A stretch of 64,000 bases of DNA. It comes from Ostrinia nubilalis. Taxonomy: Eukaryota; Arthropoda; Insecta; Lepidoptera; Crambidae. Both the position numbers and the translations under genes were made by a program. Under the pieces are notes generated by a model. It was not told where the DNA came from. It saw only the letters and a program-made list of their open reading frames with translations, and made no database searches. Each line of letters starts with the position of its first letter. Position 1 is the first letter of the stretch. Positions 1-11,599 of this stretch are shown here, one piece after another. Location of the stretch: contig NC_087104.1 of NCBI RefSeq assembly GCF_963855985.1, forward strand, positions 8,184,001-8,248,000, in the 5' to 3' direction.

Positions 1-690
1 GATAATGTGGGTTAATTCGAAGCACTCGTCATGACGCCCGTTTGGTCAGTCTTCGCTTTTGTTTCGTCCGAAAAGCTCCGTTTACGAGGTCACCACCCAT
101 CTGGATGAATCGATATGAACATTCAATGGAACCGGCCATAAAGATAGCAGCAATATTATGTGTGTCGAAAACCAGATGTCTACGTTATGGCTACCAAAAA
201 AATGCTACATCATTCCGATCCGCCATAAGTGTGTATTTTTTATAGCAGGATTTTATCATTACACACAGAAATCGTATTTAAATAATGTTTACTAATGTGA
301 CCTGAATTTACTGTTCTAAAAATATTTTACGAATAAAAATTTTATAAAAACAGCCAAATCATTAAAAATCTACATATTTTAAAATACATTGATTGATTTC
401 GTTAATTAATAATACTGACATGGCTTTTTGAAGACTAAATACTGACATGGCTTTTCGAAGTAATGAAATTACGATATGTTTAAAATAATGTAATAATGCT
501 ACATCAAAATTACTATAATGTTTAGTACATTACAAGAAAGTTAAGCTTTTGTTGTACTGTAAATAAATAATCTTCATCATATTTAATTTTACATTGTTAT
601 TAAATACAAATACACACGCTACGCTACGAAAAAAAAATCGTAGTGTTACAGAATTTAAAGAATGCTACGACGACAGATTTGTGCATTGAT
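1..690. other. AT-rich stretch without recognisable gene
   Basis: I see no exon-like coding run, splice-supported model or clear terminal repeat here. The sequence is AT-rich. Near 425-462 a short phrase (actgacatggcttttTgaag type, about 17 bp) occurs twice in tandem. Confidence 0.4.
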
Positions 691-692
691 AG

Positions 693-1551
693 TTGCTACA
701 GCGTTACAGACGCGTTTTGATATCTACTAGGCGTAGTAGTAGCAACATTAATAGTAGTAGTACTACTACGAGTAGTAACATTAGTATCAGTAGTAAATAT
801 TCAAAGCTTGACGAGCACGAGAAACAAATGCAGGTGCAAATGCGTGTAATTACGCACTTAGGTGAGCTATGTAAATCGAGTGATGCAGAACGTGTGCGCG
901 GTACAAAGCGGCGGTACCTACGCGCCGTAATCGATATTTTGCGATTGTCTCACCCCAAGTGTCGCATAATGAGTAGACTTATACGCACACAATAGCCATC
1001 GAGCATACACACACGTATGTCACGTCAGACTGTACATTTTTATTGCAAAACAACACCCTATTACAACACTACAAGATGCCACACTGTTCAGCTTGATATG
1101 CCGTATACAACAAGCTAAACTTGACTACGAAACCGCGTCTGTTGTAGTAAAATATTTGAAAAGGTTTACTGCGCAATTTTTTACGAGTTCCCGTTTGTGT
1201 GCAGATGTAAAAATGCCTTTAGATTTCGAAACAATCTATTTATAATACAAATATTTTAAGTGATTTTATATGAATTTAACAACGTATGTATTAAGCACTC
1301 GTATCGCACAAGTAATCAAACGTAAATTAAATTGTTTGATGCAAATTATACCTATAGGTTATTGGGAAAATACCTCTAGATTGGTATTTCAATACCTAGA
1401 TACTTCGAACACTGGAGACAATAGAAAATCGATTGTCTGGGTCGACGACGCGACGCGTGGCTCATACGCCGTACGCAGTTACGTACGACCATCGAGGTTC
1501 AAAACAAAACTTAACTTTCAATATCAGATTTCATCTAGAACATTTCGTTAA
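693..1551 (+). pseudogene. Cluster of decayed protein-like reading frames, origin unknown
   Basis: Three consecutive plus-strand frames read like protein rather than noise. Frame one (693-995, 100 codons) begins with a Ser/Asn-rich low-complexity run and ends in a charged, helix-like part. Frame two (973-1245, about 90 codons, no ATG at its beginning) overlaps it in a shifted frame and has mixed hydrophobic and charged composition. Frame three (1270-1551, 93 codons) starts at ATG 25 bp after frame two stops and ends at TAA. No introns are visible and spacing is compact, unlike the intron-rich host genes elsewhere in the window. I do not recognise a family. Compact, frame-broken coding DNA could be an old insertion from a large DNA virus, an unknown transposon or a retrocopy; I cannot choose between these. 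Confidence 0.35.
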
Positions 1552-2005
1552 TTAAAAATGATAGCGGTAATCCAATCTCTTTGCTAACTGTAATGCTTAA
1601 TTCGAGATTTAGCGGAATAGTTAAACTTTGATTAAGACTTGGCGGGTTTTAACTTTTAATTTATTATCCTGATAGCCAGCATGATTATTGATGTCTGTGA
1701 CATTTGATACTGATATCATAACGGTTTTCGTTCCACTGTACGGATGATAGGGGTCCGGAGGATGGGAAACAAGCTTTTCAATTGATTCACAAGTGATGCG
1801 ACGAATTTTATTGTGTTTTTGAGAACAATCCCTGACTTGTCAATAGACGCTAACACAAAGAAGCTAGAAAGTTGAACTTATTAATCGTACTACCGTTTTA
1901 ATACGATGATTTAAATGTCAAAAGCTACCATATTTCTTTTCAGCAAGATGTACAAGAGTTAATAACTTTTAAGAGCTCTATAGAAGAGCGTGGAACAATT
2001 TGTTT

Positions 2006-2764
2006 ATTGTTCAATCTTGGATTAGCTACTGTTGCTGTGGGATATTTTATAATGATTTATTATTTCGCAGATTTGGGCAGAAAATGTACTTTGGACTTTT
2101 TTTTTTTTTTTTTTTTCTCTTTATTTAAGGAGCTTTGTCAAGATGACAATGTCGCTCCATTAGATACAAACTTTAGGTACAATATATCTAGGTAATATTT
2201 TAGGTACAATGTATTTGTGTCTTATTGTCTAAAATTGGGAGACTAAAAAGCTAGAAAAACACAGTATAAGGCTCTTGCCTCCTCCGACATAGGAGAAGCC
2301 AGGATGCTGTTGCATCTGCCGACCGAACACCCGTCAGGTTGGAACAGCTGAGACCTGGCTTGCCCGTTCCGGACACATTCCACCAAGACATGAACGACGT
2401 CTTCAATGACTCCACAGTCTTCACACAGGGGAGATGGTTCTAAGCCCATTAAATATTTGAACTTTCTAGTTGGAATGTGGCCGGATCGAAGTCTTAAAGC
2501 CAGAACAATATTTCGTCTACTCAACTCACAGTTGTCAAACCAAGGTATAATAAGAGGTTCAGGTTGTATCGTTTTATACCAGATGCCCTTTTCTTTGGAC
2601 CTTATATCAAAATACTCCTTCCAAGCCTTATAACAAACGTCTTTAACCAGATATAGTCGGTCAGAATAGAATTGTTCAATCTTGGATTAGCTACTGTTGC
2701 TGTGGGATATTTTATAATGATTTATTATTTCGCAGATTTGGGCAGAAAATGTACTTTGGACTTT
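2006..2764. repeat. 94-bp direct repeat flanking a LINE (long target-site duplication)
   Basis: Positions 2006-2099 and 2671-2764 appear identical by eye over 94 bp (constant offset 665). The material between them begins with a T-run and holds minus-strand LINE coding sequence, so the repeat is best read as a target-site duplication made on insertion. LINE target duplications are usually under about 20 bp, so this is long. Confidence 0.8.
2100..2670 (-). mobile_element. 5'-truncated non-LTR retrotransposon, C-terminal end only
   Basis: Reading the minus strand from about 2660 to 2243 gives the C-terminal tail of a LINE protein: a Trp/Lys-rich stretch, then LRLRSGHIPTRKF, then a Cys/His cluster of the type LCEDCGVIEDVVHVLVEC, which resembles the terminal zinc-knuckle of insect R1/Jockey-like elements. 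The T-run at 2098-2117 on the plus strand is the poly(A) tail in the element's orientation. The 5' portion, with endonuclease and most of the reverse transcriptase, is absent. Clade assignment is uncertain. Confidence 0.7.
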
Positions 2765-2876
2765 CTATGATGTTAACGTAACTGTATATTAGCATCTCAA
2801 CCAAACTTTTTCCAAATCGGAAAATACCAGTCCCCAATTTTAGCTGTTGGTCAAATCGTCAATTATTACGATTTAA

Positions 2877-3582
2877 TCATCGATTTTTTCAGGTAAAGGC
2901 ATTTATGTGTCATGTCCTTGCGCAACTGTGTTACACGATTTACGATATTATATTGATTTACTAACACCAATAACCGACAATAAAATAATTACGATTTATT
3001 ACACATTATCAACTAATGAAAGGCTGAAAAATAACTAATTGTCGAATACTAGTTATTAATTAACTCATTTCAAGTTAGCATGAATCGTCCGTTACCGTTA
3101 CTTGACTACATACTTATAATTAGACGCGTGGAAAACTAGTTATTAAGTAACCACACTTCCGATCAACTTACGGGTAAACCCGTCTATGATCTACTACACT
3201 CAAATGTGGTAAGCAACATTTTGTGAAACTGTTTACCGCAGAGCACAACACACGTCAATCCGGCCGAATGGTTCTGAGAGCCCCATTACAACTAAACAAG
3301 GAAACGCCATCGAGGCTAAAACAAAGCCAAAAATACTCATAGTGCATACCTCAAATTCAACAAACGCATGAAAGCTGGAAAGCCCGCGCCTGTAATGCAT
3401 CGACAGATCCGGTTTCAACTATGAAAACGCATTGCAAAGATTCTATTCTAAACAGACGTGCTGCTAAATATGTAAATATCATTTTAGGTTCTCTACCTTA
3501 TGCGTATCGTGATGAAGAACTATCAGGGTTTTTGGGTAACACAGCACACATTCCTCAATTATTGCAACATTTTTCAAATTAA
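2877..3582 (+). pseudogene. Further broken reading frames of unknown origin
   Basis: Two more protein-like frames follow the LINE insertion. One is open from 2877 to a stop at 3036-3038 (about 53 codons, no ATG at its head). The other is open from 3190 to TAA at 3580-3582 (about 130 codons) except for a single in-frame TAG at 3340-3342; composition is basic and mixed before and after the stop, suggesting one former protein. No introns are seen. Same unknown source as 693-1551 is likely from proximity and style, but that is inference. Confidence 0.3.
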
Positions 3583-3599
3583 GATTTATTATAATCACT

Positions 3600-6500
3600 G
3601 ACACCTCCACCCTCCAAGTTTGTCTTGAAGGTAATCTGTAAATCAAAAATTATATTACGGCTCCGTTCGCCTACGTCTAATCTAACTCCTAATTCCTAAT
3701 GCCTATCTATTTCATAGTTTCAAGTTATATTAAGCCACCCTATAGTATTAGTATGCCAATTCCGTTAATCAGGAATCGATTGAAATCGAATTGACCCGCT
3801 TTTCCAATCTAATTTAAACTATACCCTAAATAGCCGGGAATTCGAAACCCCCATCGGGTCGAGCATAATTTACAAACGGCTTAAATTGATTACACGCCCG
3901 ATGTTTACAATACGTCGTACATTGTACTACATTTGAGAACTTCACATGAATCATAATGTACCATGCCTATTTGCTAAACAATTAAAACTATTACATTCGC
4001 ATCTCCAATGTAGTCAATGAGTCATTAATTATAGTACAAACGCGAAAGACAAACTGCACGAGTAAGACAGGAATGTGAGTACACAACAATACACATCTGA
4101 ATATATGTAACGTATTAGGAGTATTAGGACCTTCGACATCTATACGATACCTATTATGACTCATCAAAATACCAATTGCATGTAACTACTCGTAATCGCA
4201 AAATCATTACATTAGACGGTTCGCGAGGGCCAGTGACGCGTGGCGTGGCAACACAAGTGCACAAGCGCATAATAACAACATAAGGGGTTGGATAACAAGA
4301 ACTGCCGTCGATATAAACGTATTTGAACCTAGTAATTCTGAATAATTACACCGCATGGGAGTGGAATCGGTCGCCAGCCGCCACGGTGTCGCCCAACTTA
4401 GCGCCCGCATACGTTTTATTGGATAAATTGGGCGCGGGGTCTATCGTTTTATTGTGAAAAAAAGCTTTGTCCTACATTATCGAGGATCTCACCCGCGCCC
4501 ATATTGCCGAGGGTCGGAATGTAAATCCGAGATTATCTGTGCCTGCAAGTCTCGTATCAAATTTTACGCACGCTACCTGACCGCTTACTTAACGCAGACT
4601 TGAATGGTTTCCTTTTACAATGGTTCGTAGAGCACGTCATGAGCAGGTAGCAGATTATTCCCGTTTCGTATTCCTTCTATATTCACTAACACGCTTCTAT
4701 CAAACCCTTTGAAAGTCGAAGCAAAATCGTATCAGGTTACATTGGCTCGACTCTTTTTGAACCAATTTAAACATAATTAGTGGGTAAACTACGACAGTTT
4801 CGGGTTGCTGGGTAGCGATTCGCGTGTCTCTAGGCCCTTATGTCAAAGGCCTTGAGGTCGACAAACCGGCTGGTTTTCTGAAAGGCCACCATCCACCAAA
4901 AGACGTCAGCCCTGCCCTCATTCGGTTATCTTAATTGGTGGGCTCATTTTCTCAAAACTTCAAGATAAACGCCGTTAAGCATCGAACATTGTTATTGTTT
5001 AACACATAAGTACACACCTCTTTGAGTTGTTACAAACGAGGTGAGAATGCGTTTTTTAATCTGGATGCAATAACTTTAGAATGTAATAAACTTGTAAAGA
5101 CCTCGAATTTGCCGAAATGCACGGATCCATAATCAACCCCAACTTCGTGCTAATGCGATTAATGGATTAATGCGTTGCCTAGAATTTCTATTCACGCAAT
5201 TTAAATAACTTTCCGGTTTATTAAACAGCAGCCGAATGATATGTAGAGAATAATTTTGAATAAATTACACTACGGATTGCAGCCCGGCCCCCTCACGTGC
5301 GTATCTACAATTTAGAATGGGCATTTAAAACGAACGAGTGAATGAGTGAACACCCTCACTTCGGGGTAATTTTAAATTGCATCGGGGTTCGTGCTGTCGC
5401 GACCGATGGCGTCGCGACGGCGCGCCGAGGCCTCGCCCTGGCGGTATACCTACTAGACAGCACACGACTGGCTAACGACTATTTAGTGCTCAACTGCCAT
5501 GTCGTAGGCAAGTGAAATGAACCTTGCAATACCGATGAAAACAGGGGAAAGTATAAACGATTCCATGAAATACACTGAATCACTGTTCACCCCACTGCGA
5601 AATAGGGGAAGTTTATTACCGATATTTTAGCAAGATTTGTACGAAGTTCTTTGGAAATTCAATTTGACTCAATTTCAATATCTCCGGTGAAACAATATCC
5701 TTCAAAACAATGGAAGCGGAATTTGGAGCTACAGAACTGGATTTTGGCCGAATTTCTTATTAAACCTTTGTCAAGGAACTTGCACAAGTCGAATATCGGA
5801 CGTCACGTTCCATTGCGTTTCGGCGAAATGCCTCCACGCGCCGGCCGGTACACGCCACGGTAATTTGAATTTTGGACTTTCGATTTCAATGCGAAGTTTT
5901 TCAGGCGGGTCGAGCACTTTCCTTGACTACATAAACTGCTTCACCAGTTCATCAGTCTTCAAGTAAAGCGCTCATTGTAATGCGGAGAGTGTCCCGATAT
6001 GAGTGTCTACTCCCATCCGCCCGCGCGGCTCATGTTTCATGTGGGAGACGTGCTCGAGGATACAAGTGGAAAACGACTTCACTTACGACCACACTAAGGA
6101 AGTTAGAATATAAGTAACTCCTTAATCCTTAAAGCTCTGAAGAATAAATCACAAGTGAACATCATTTCGTCGTTTCTGAAGTACCGGACAATAGACAATA
6201 TTCAATTACACGCCTCTTAACATAGGTTGTTGGAATCAATATTGTTAACGGAAGCGTAAAATACAAAATGATCTTGCGAAATTCACAAAATCGTAATCTT
6301 TTTATAATTGGATCCAATTAGTAGAGCTAACGGCGTAGTCTTCAAATAACGTTTTATTTTACAGTCGGTGCTGGAACATTATAAAAAAAATATCGTTTCC
6401 TTTTGTTTCGCTGTGGAATTAATCGAGGTTAGGATGAAATGAGACGCTAAAAGGACTTTTTTCAGCCGAAGTATGAAAAATATTTCCATTTGGGTGTGTC

Positions 6501-7160
6501 AGAAAAAACATCAAACGTGTAACGAACTAACGATCTTCTAAACTAACGCAACAGTTGGGACTTGGGGGAATTTAATGGAAGCTACGTCATCAATTTTAAC
6601 GAAGGATAAATGTCACTTTACAATTAAGTGTACAGTGGGTTATAAATAGAACAACGTCCTTTATGAATTCTTTCGTTGCATGTCTAGAACGCATGTGGCT
6701 TTGTGCCGCCTGGTTAATTGTGCTAGTATTTAATAATGTGACTCATGGAGCCATAGGCACAATACAATGTGGCTAAAAAAATTAATTCAACGCTAAAATT
6801 TAGATTTGAATCACCAAGATATTTTTTACTTCATGAAAACTCTCCTAGGCATTGTAGATTTGAACTACTTCGGTACTTCAGAGGGCACAGACCGATGAGT
6901 CATGTCAGATACTATGACGGCTCGTAAAGTACACCCAGGGTAGACAACCCCTACTAGACTAGACAGTGGCATGGGGTGAATCAGGTAGCGGTTAAATATA
7001 AAGAATTCACTCTTGTAGCGAAGTTTTGGGCTGACACTGTGTAGGTGTAGGTTTGTTGTCGACACGATAACAAGAAGAACATAAAGAATCAAAACGTTAG
7101 CTTTGGACGTCACTTCCCCACCCTGTATACAAAAATAGAACTACGTTATAGTTTATAGAC
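3600..7160. other. Non-coding stretch, probably intron or intergenic
   Basis: No convincing exon, terminal-repeat element or RNA gene was seen. Base composition is mixed with a GC-rich patch near 5390-5450. It may lie in the first intron of the VAT-1-like gene whose first exon is at 21226-21470, since no further exons of that gene were found. Confidence 0.35.
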
Positions 7161-7388
7161 AGTTCAGATCAAATCAAAATCAAATCAAATAAATTTATTT
7201 GCTTAAAACATGGTGATATACAATATATGTGGATAGATAATAATAATAACTGTGCTCATGTTTTACCTTACTATAAATGGCATGCAAATATTTACAATTT
7301 AGTAATAATGTTAATGATGAAGATTAATTATTAATGTCAAAAAAAATACAATTTCCAATTAAAATAATATGATGTCAAAAATAATTAG

Positions 7389-10325
7389 TCAAAATTTCTT
7401 ATTACAATGTCTCATATTAAGAAAGTCCTTTACCCTATAAAAATTCATGTCACTTAGCCATATTATAAGCGACCTTTTGAATCTTGCATTTGGTAGGTTT
7501 TTGATATGGTTCGGGATACAATTGTATATCTTAACACACATGGCATCACACTGATCAAGATAATGTTTAAGTTTAGGTAAGCTATCATATACTAGATGAC
7601 TAGGATCTCTAACATTGAAGTTTACAACATCTTTTCGCTTTTTGAATAAATTAATATTATTTCTCACAAACAAAGCTACCTCAAGGATGTACAGACAAGG
7701 TAGGGGCAATATTTGTAGCTTTCTAAAGACAGGCTCACAGGATTGACGAGGGGACATACCACAAATTGCCCTTACGCATTTTTTTTGCGCTTTAAATAAT
7801 AAATTCATGTCAGTAGAATTTCCCCAAACCAAAAGTCCATACCTCAGAATTGAGCCGACATATCCATGATATGCTGCAAGACAAGCATTCAAGGTAGATG
7901 TGTAGCGCAGTCTTCTCAGAACAAATACATAACGGTTTAATTTATCCCGTAATGCTCCTATTTGTTGCTTCCAGCCACAGTTATCATCTATGATAACGCC
8001 CAAAAATTTAGTACTATCTGCTTCTTGAATGTCTATATCATTATAATGTATATTAAGTTTTTGTTTAGTCTGTCTATTTGTCCCAAATTGTATAAAATTA
8101 GTTTTGTTTAAATTTACTGTTAAATTGTTATCATTTAGCCATGTTATTATTTTGTCAATTGTACCATTTATGTCAGTTTCATGTTCCTCAGACTTTTTTG
8201 TGGACGGGATTACTACCGAAACATCATCTGCAAAAAGTGTACATCTATGATTTGTTACGTCAGGAAGGTCGTTTATGTAAAGTATAAAAAGTAGAGGTCC
8301 CAAAACACTACCTTGCGGAACACCGCATGCATTCTCTAAAAACTGTGATCTATTATTTATTACAATGTTATTTTTATCTAAGCTAGTGATTTCAACTGCC
8401 TGCTTTCTATTCCGCAAGTAAGATTCTAACCAACTTCGAGCCAAACCCCGCACTCCCATGTTTTCCAATTTAAGAAGCAGTAGGTCGTGGGAAACAAAAT
8501 CAAAAGCTCGTGTCATATCAAAAAATACCGTTGTTGTGGGTATTCCAGCATTTATATTCCTGTTTATTTCACGCAACAGATGAAACATGGCGAGAGTTGT
8601 AGACCTATTTGCCTGGAATCCAAATTGCTCATTCTTTAGTATGCCAAATTTGGAGATATAGCTAAGCAATCTGACTTTCATGGCCTTCTCGAAGATTTTT
8701 GACAAAACCGGCACTAGTGTTATAGGACGATAGTTTTCTAGCAATGATTTTTCTCCTTTTTTATAAATAGGCCTAACAATCGACAATTTTAATAATTCAG
8801 GAAAGCAACCAGTCTCAAAAGATAAATTTATCAGATGAGTGAGTGGCATAGCAAGTTCATCGTTGCAATGTTTAATTACTTTTGTAGAGATTCCATCATA
8901 ACCAGTTGCATTTGTATTACTAAGAGATTTGATTATAGTTTTTATTTCGCTAACTGTGTATGGTTCCAGGAATATACTATTATTTAAACGAATTTTATTT
9001 GTGTTTTTAAGTGTCTTCTTTTCATTTGTTAATTTTATTAAGTAATTGTTAAACTCATCGGCTATTCGAATTGGATTTTTAATTGTTTTGTTATTTATTG
9101 TTATATTGTCAATTATAATGTCATTTGATAATTGGTTAGTTTCATTTTTAATAATTTTCCATGTTATTTTACATTTGTTTTTAGCTTTATTTATTAGCTT
9201 CTGATTGTATATTTTTTGAGACAGACTAAAGCATTTACGAAGCAGTTTTGAATAGATTCTATATTGTTGCTTTTTGTTTGTTGATTTAGATTTATAGTAT
9301 TCATATCTTAATTTTCTTTTAGTTTGGCAACTTTTTCTTAGTCCTTTAGTTATCCAAGATGGTTTTTTATATTTGCAGATTAATTTAACTTTTTTCATTG
9401 GAAAACTTAAATTATACATGGTTTTCAGAATGCCATGAAATGATAGCATTGCTTTATCCATATCAGTCATATTTACAATATCAGAGAATGATAAACATTT
9501 CAAGTGATCTCTAAATTTATTTAAATTTTCAAAACTATAGTCTCTCATATTTATATAACATAGGACTGGTTTTTCGTGCTTATATTGTACTGGTATATGC
9601 AACATTTGTGATGTATTATGGTCAGATAGATACAAATGATGTAATTCAGCAAAGGCGTCGTCAATATTGCTAATTAAGTGGTCAATACAGGATTTTAGCC
9701 TGGTTGGTTCAGTTATGTGTAATGTCAAATTATAATTTTTAACTATGTCGATAAGATATTTAGTACTATTTGATAATTTACAAGTATCGATATTTAAATC
9801 TCCGGCTAGTATTATCTTGGTCCTAGGATTTTTAATATATTTATGTAAAATGTCATCTAAGCATACCAAAAAAGAATTTACGTTTGAGTCTGGGGTTCTA
9901 TATAAACAAATAATATAAATATTGTATCCTAAAAGTTTAATACCACAACACTCAAAGGTTTTATCTTGTGATATTTGTTTGATATCAGTTATCTCATTAA
10001 ACTTAAGTCCCTTTCTAATCATTATACATACACCTCCTCTATTTTTACCACTTTTCCTACAATACGCCGATGCAATGTTATAACCAGTTAGGTTTAAACA
10101 GCTTTCACTGCCAACCCTCACAAAAGTTTCAGAGAAGCACATAATGTCAGGTTTTTTGCCTGTTTCATTCAACTCTGTTAAAGCTACTTCTAATATATCC
10201 CGCTTTGAGAAAAATCCCGCAATGTTCTGATGTAGCAATTTAAGAAAGGAATGTCCGTTAGTCTCGAAAAAAATTCTCAACCCTTTTTTCTCCCTCTGTG
10301 GATGGACTCTTGTTTCGGTTGTCAA
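7389..10325 (-). CDS. LINE ORF2: endonuclease and reverse transcriptase
   Basis: About 978 codons without a stop. The N-terminal third is an APE-type endonuclease: LLHQNIAGF near the start, the catalytic-region CFSET, a GDLNID segment and LSDHN near the end of the domain. The middle third is reverse transcriptase with FFDMTRAFDFVSHDLL (motif A), GVPQGSVLGPLLFILYINDL (motif B) and LFADDVSVV (motif C, catalytic Asp pair). The C-terminal part has the usual thumb-like region ending near NMRHCNKKF. The frame opens at a TTG; the true start is unclear because the frame overlaps the end of ORF1, so translation could be coupled. It makes the DNA copy and the nick for retrotransposition. Confidence 0.88.
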   Translation of the reverse strand: MTTETRVHPQREKKGLRIFFETNGHSFLKLLHQNIAGFFSKRDILEVALTELNETGKKPDIMCFSETFVRVGSESCLNLTGYNIASAYCRKSGKNRGGVCIMIRKGLKFNEITDIKQISQDKTFECCGIKLLGYNIYIICLYRTPDSNVNSFLVCLDDILHKYIKNPRTKIILAGDLNIDTCKLSNSTKYLIDIVKNYNLTLHITEPTRLKSCIDHLISNIDDAFAELHHLYLSDHNTSQMLHIPVQYKHEKPVLCYINMRDYSFENLNKFRDHLKCLSFSDIVNMTDMDKAMLSFHGILKTMYNLSFPMKKVKLICKYKKPSWITKGLRKSCQTKRKLRYEYYKSKSTNKKQQYRIYSKLLRKCFSLSQKIYNQKLINKAKNKCKITWKIIKNETNQLSNDIIIDNITINNKTIKNPIRIADEFNNYLIKLTNEKKTLKNTNKIRLNNSIFLEPYTVSEIKTIIKSLSNTNATGYDGISTKVIKHCNDELAMPLTHLINLSFETGCFPELLKLSIVRPIYKKGEKSLLENYRPITLVPVLSKIFEKAMKVRLLSYISKFGILKNEQFGFQANRSTTLAMFHLLREINRNINAGIPTTTVFFDMTRAFDFVSHDLLLLKLENMGVRGLARSWLESYLRNRKQAVEITSLDKNNIVINNRSQFLENACGVPQGSVLGPLLFILYINDLPDVTNHRCTLFADDVSVVIPSTKKSEEHETDINGTIDKIITWLNDNNLTVNLNKTNFIQFGTNRQTKQKLNIHYNDIDIQEADSTKFLGVIIDDNCGWKQQIGALRDKLNRYVFVLRRLRYTSTLNACLAAYHGYVGSILRYGLLVWGNSTDMNLLFKAQKKCVRAICGMSPRQSCEPVFRKLQILPLPCLYILEVALFVRNNINLFKKRKDVVNFNVRDPSHLVYDSLPKLKHYLDQCDAMCVKIYNCIPNHIKNLPNARFKRSLIIWLSDMNFYRVKDFLNMRHCNKKF

Positions 10326-11577
10326 GATATATATAATTGTCTAGCATATTATATTTGGAAATTTTAGCTATCAATACATTCAGATCAGTAAAAATAGTTT
10401 TGTAACAGTGATTCTTTAAGATGCCCTGTGATCCAGTGAACATATCAGAAGTATATTTTAGGTGTCTATTTGAGTCTAAAATGTAAGCATATTCATATTT
10501 CGTATTATCTAAGAACAGTAACCTATTAAACATCTCAATTCGCTGATTGAACAAATTCATATGTTCTGAGTATCTAAAAGTAGGCAGACAAATAATGATG
10601 TTTGTATGATTAAATTTTTGTAATGTCATTCTTATAAAATTAATAATGTCATGATAATTGCGAGTTCTATAGAAATCTGCATCTCCTATAAATATTATAC
10701 AATAGTCACGAAGAGTAAAATCAACTAACTTAGTATCTAATCCTTTTAATAACTGTTTTATGTCAACACCTAAACTTCTGTAATGGCATAATTCTGTATG
10801 ATCAATCATGTTTAATGCATTTTGTAAGATTTTCCCTCGCGTATAACTACTCAATAAGCACAGCTTCCTCGCCTCGTTTGGGAGTTGTTCGTCAATGTTG
10901 TCTTGAAAACACTCCTGAAGACTTGTTGTTGCTGTTGTGATTTCTTGAAGTGATTCATGTAATTCATCCGCTTCATTCTGAACAAATTCCTTCCGCTTGC
11001 TGCTGTCCTTCAGTTTATTTGTGGACTTGTGTCTTTTTTTCAAGCTGCTTATATTTTTACACTGTGGTGATGTTGTTGTACATAATTGTTTCAAATTTTC
11101 TATGCTTAGCTTGTAATCAGTAATTTGTTTCTTTAAAGCTGAGTTTTCCAGTAATAACTCCTCAATATGACTGTTTGCACTGTCCAATTTAATTTGCAGT
11201 TCTGTATTTTTGTCTTCCATTTCCTTCAAATCTTCCCTCAAATTAATTGTTATTTCCGGGCAGCTTCTATTTTGCCTTTCTGGCTGCGATACCATGGATT
11301 CCTCTTCTTCAATCTCCGATTCAGCAGGTTCAGAAAGTGACTCAAAACTGTTTTGAACAGGTACATTAAAAATGCTCTCGTCACTTTTATGTGGAGTTGA
11401 GTTCGTTAAACCAGAGGATGACGGGCTCAAGATGTTGGGCAATAGTTGTGCCTTGCCTGGTTTCGTCTTGGAGCAAATTGATGGCTTCACCGTAGATTTT
11501 TTATTTTTCTTCTTCAGGCATGTATTGCACTTCCATTGTGTTTTCCATTCAGCCAGTGTTGGAATGGAATTTCCTCA
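10258..11577 (-). CDS. LINE ORF1: coiled coil plus esterase-like domain, N-terminus truncated
   Basis: Open from just after a TGA near 11578 down to 10258 (about 440 codons). It begins inside a zinc-finger end (WKCNTC), continues through a Ser/Glu-rich linker and a Leu/Glu/Lys coiled coil, then a basic patch. The C-terminal 150 residues have the look of the SGNH-esterase-like domain found in CR1-group ORF1 proteins (FIGDADFYRTRNYHDI, then IICLPTFRYSEHMN). No ATG is in a sensible position because the 5' end is lost. The family role is RNA binding in the retrotransposition particle. Confidence 0.7.
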
Positions 11578-11599
11578 TTCGCGCACTTTCTGATTCATT

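Larger units (their letters stand above)
1902..2764 (+). pseudogene. Hydrophobic reading frame interrupted by a LINE insertion
   Basis: From 1902 an open frame without ATG runs into the 94-bp segment at 2006-2099. That segment is repeated at 2671-2764 on the far side of a LINE fragment, and the frame stops just after the second copy. The part encoded in the duplicated segment is strongly hydrophobic for about 20 residues, like a membrane span. It belongs with the other broken frames between 690 and 3582. Product unknown. Confidence 0.3.
7167..11577 (-). mobile_element. CR1-like LINE with two long open frames, 5'-truncated
   Basis: Minus-strand element of about 4.4 kb. It carries ORF1 (10258-11577) and ORF2 (7389-10325), overlapping by 68 bp. 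The 3' end at 7167-7190 is a short tandem tail of TTGAT-type units, typical of CR1/Daphne-like LINEs that end in microsatellites rather than poly(A). ORF1 keeps only the WxCxxC end of a PHD-type zinc finger before a stop near 11578, so the 5' end is truncated. Both long frames lack stops, so the copy is fairly young. Confidence 0.85.
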
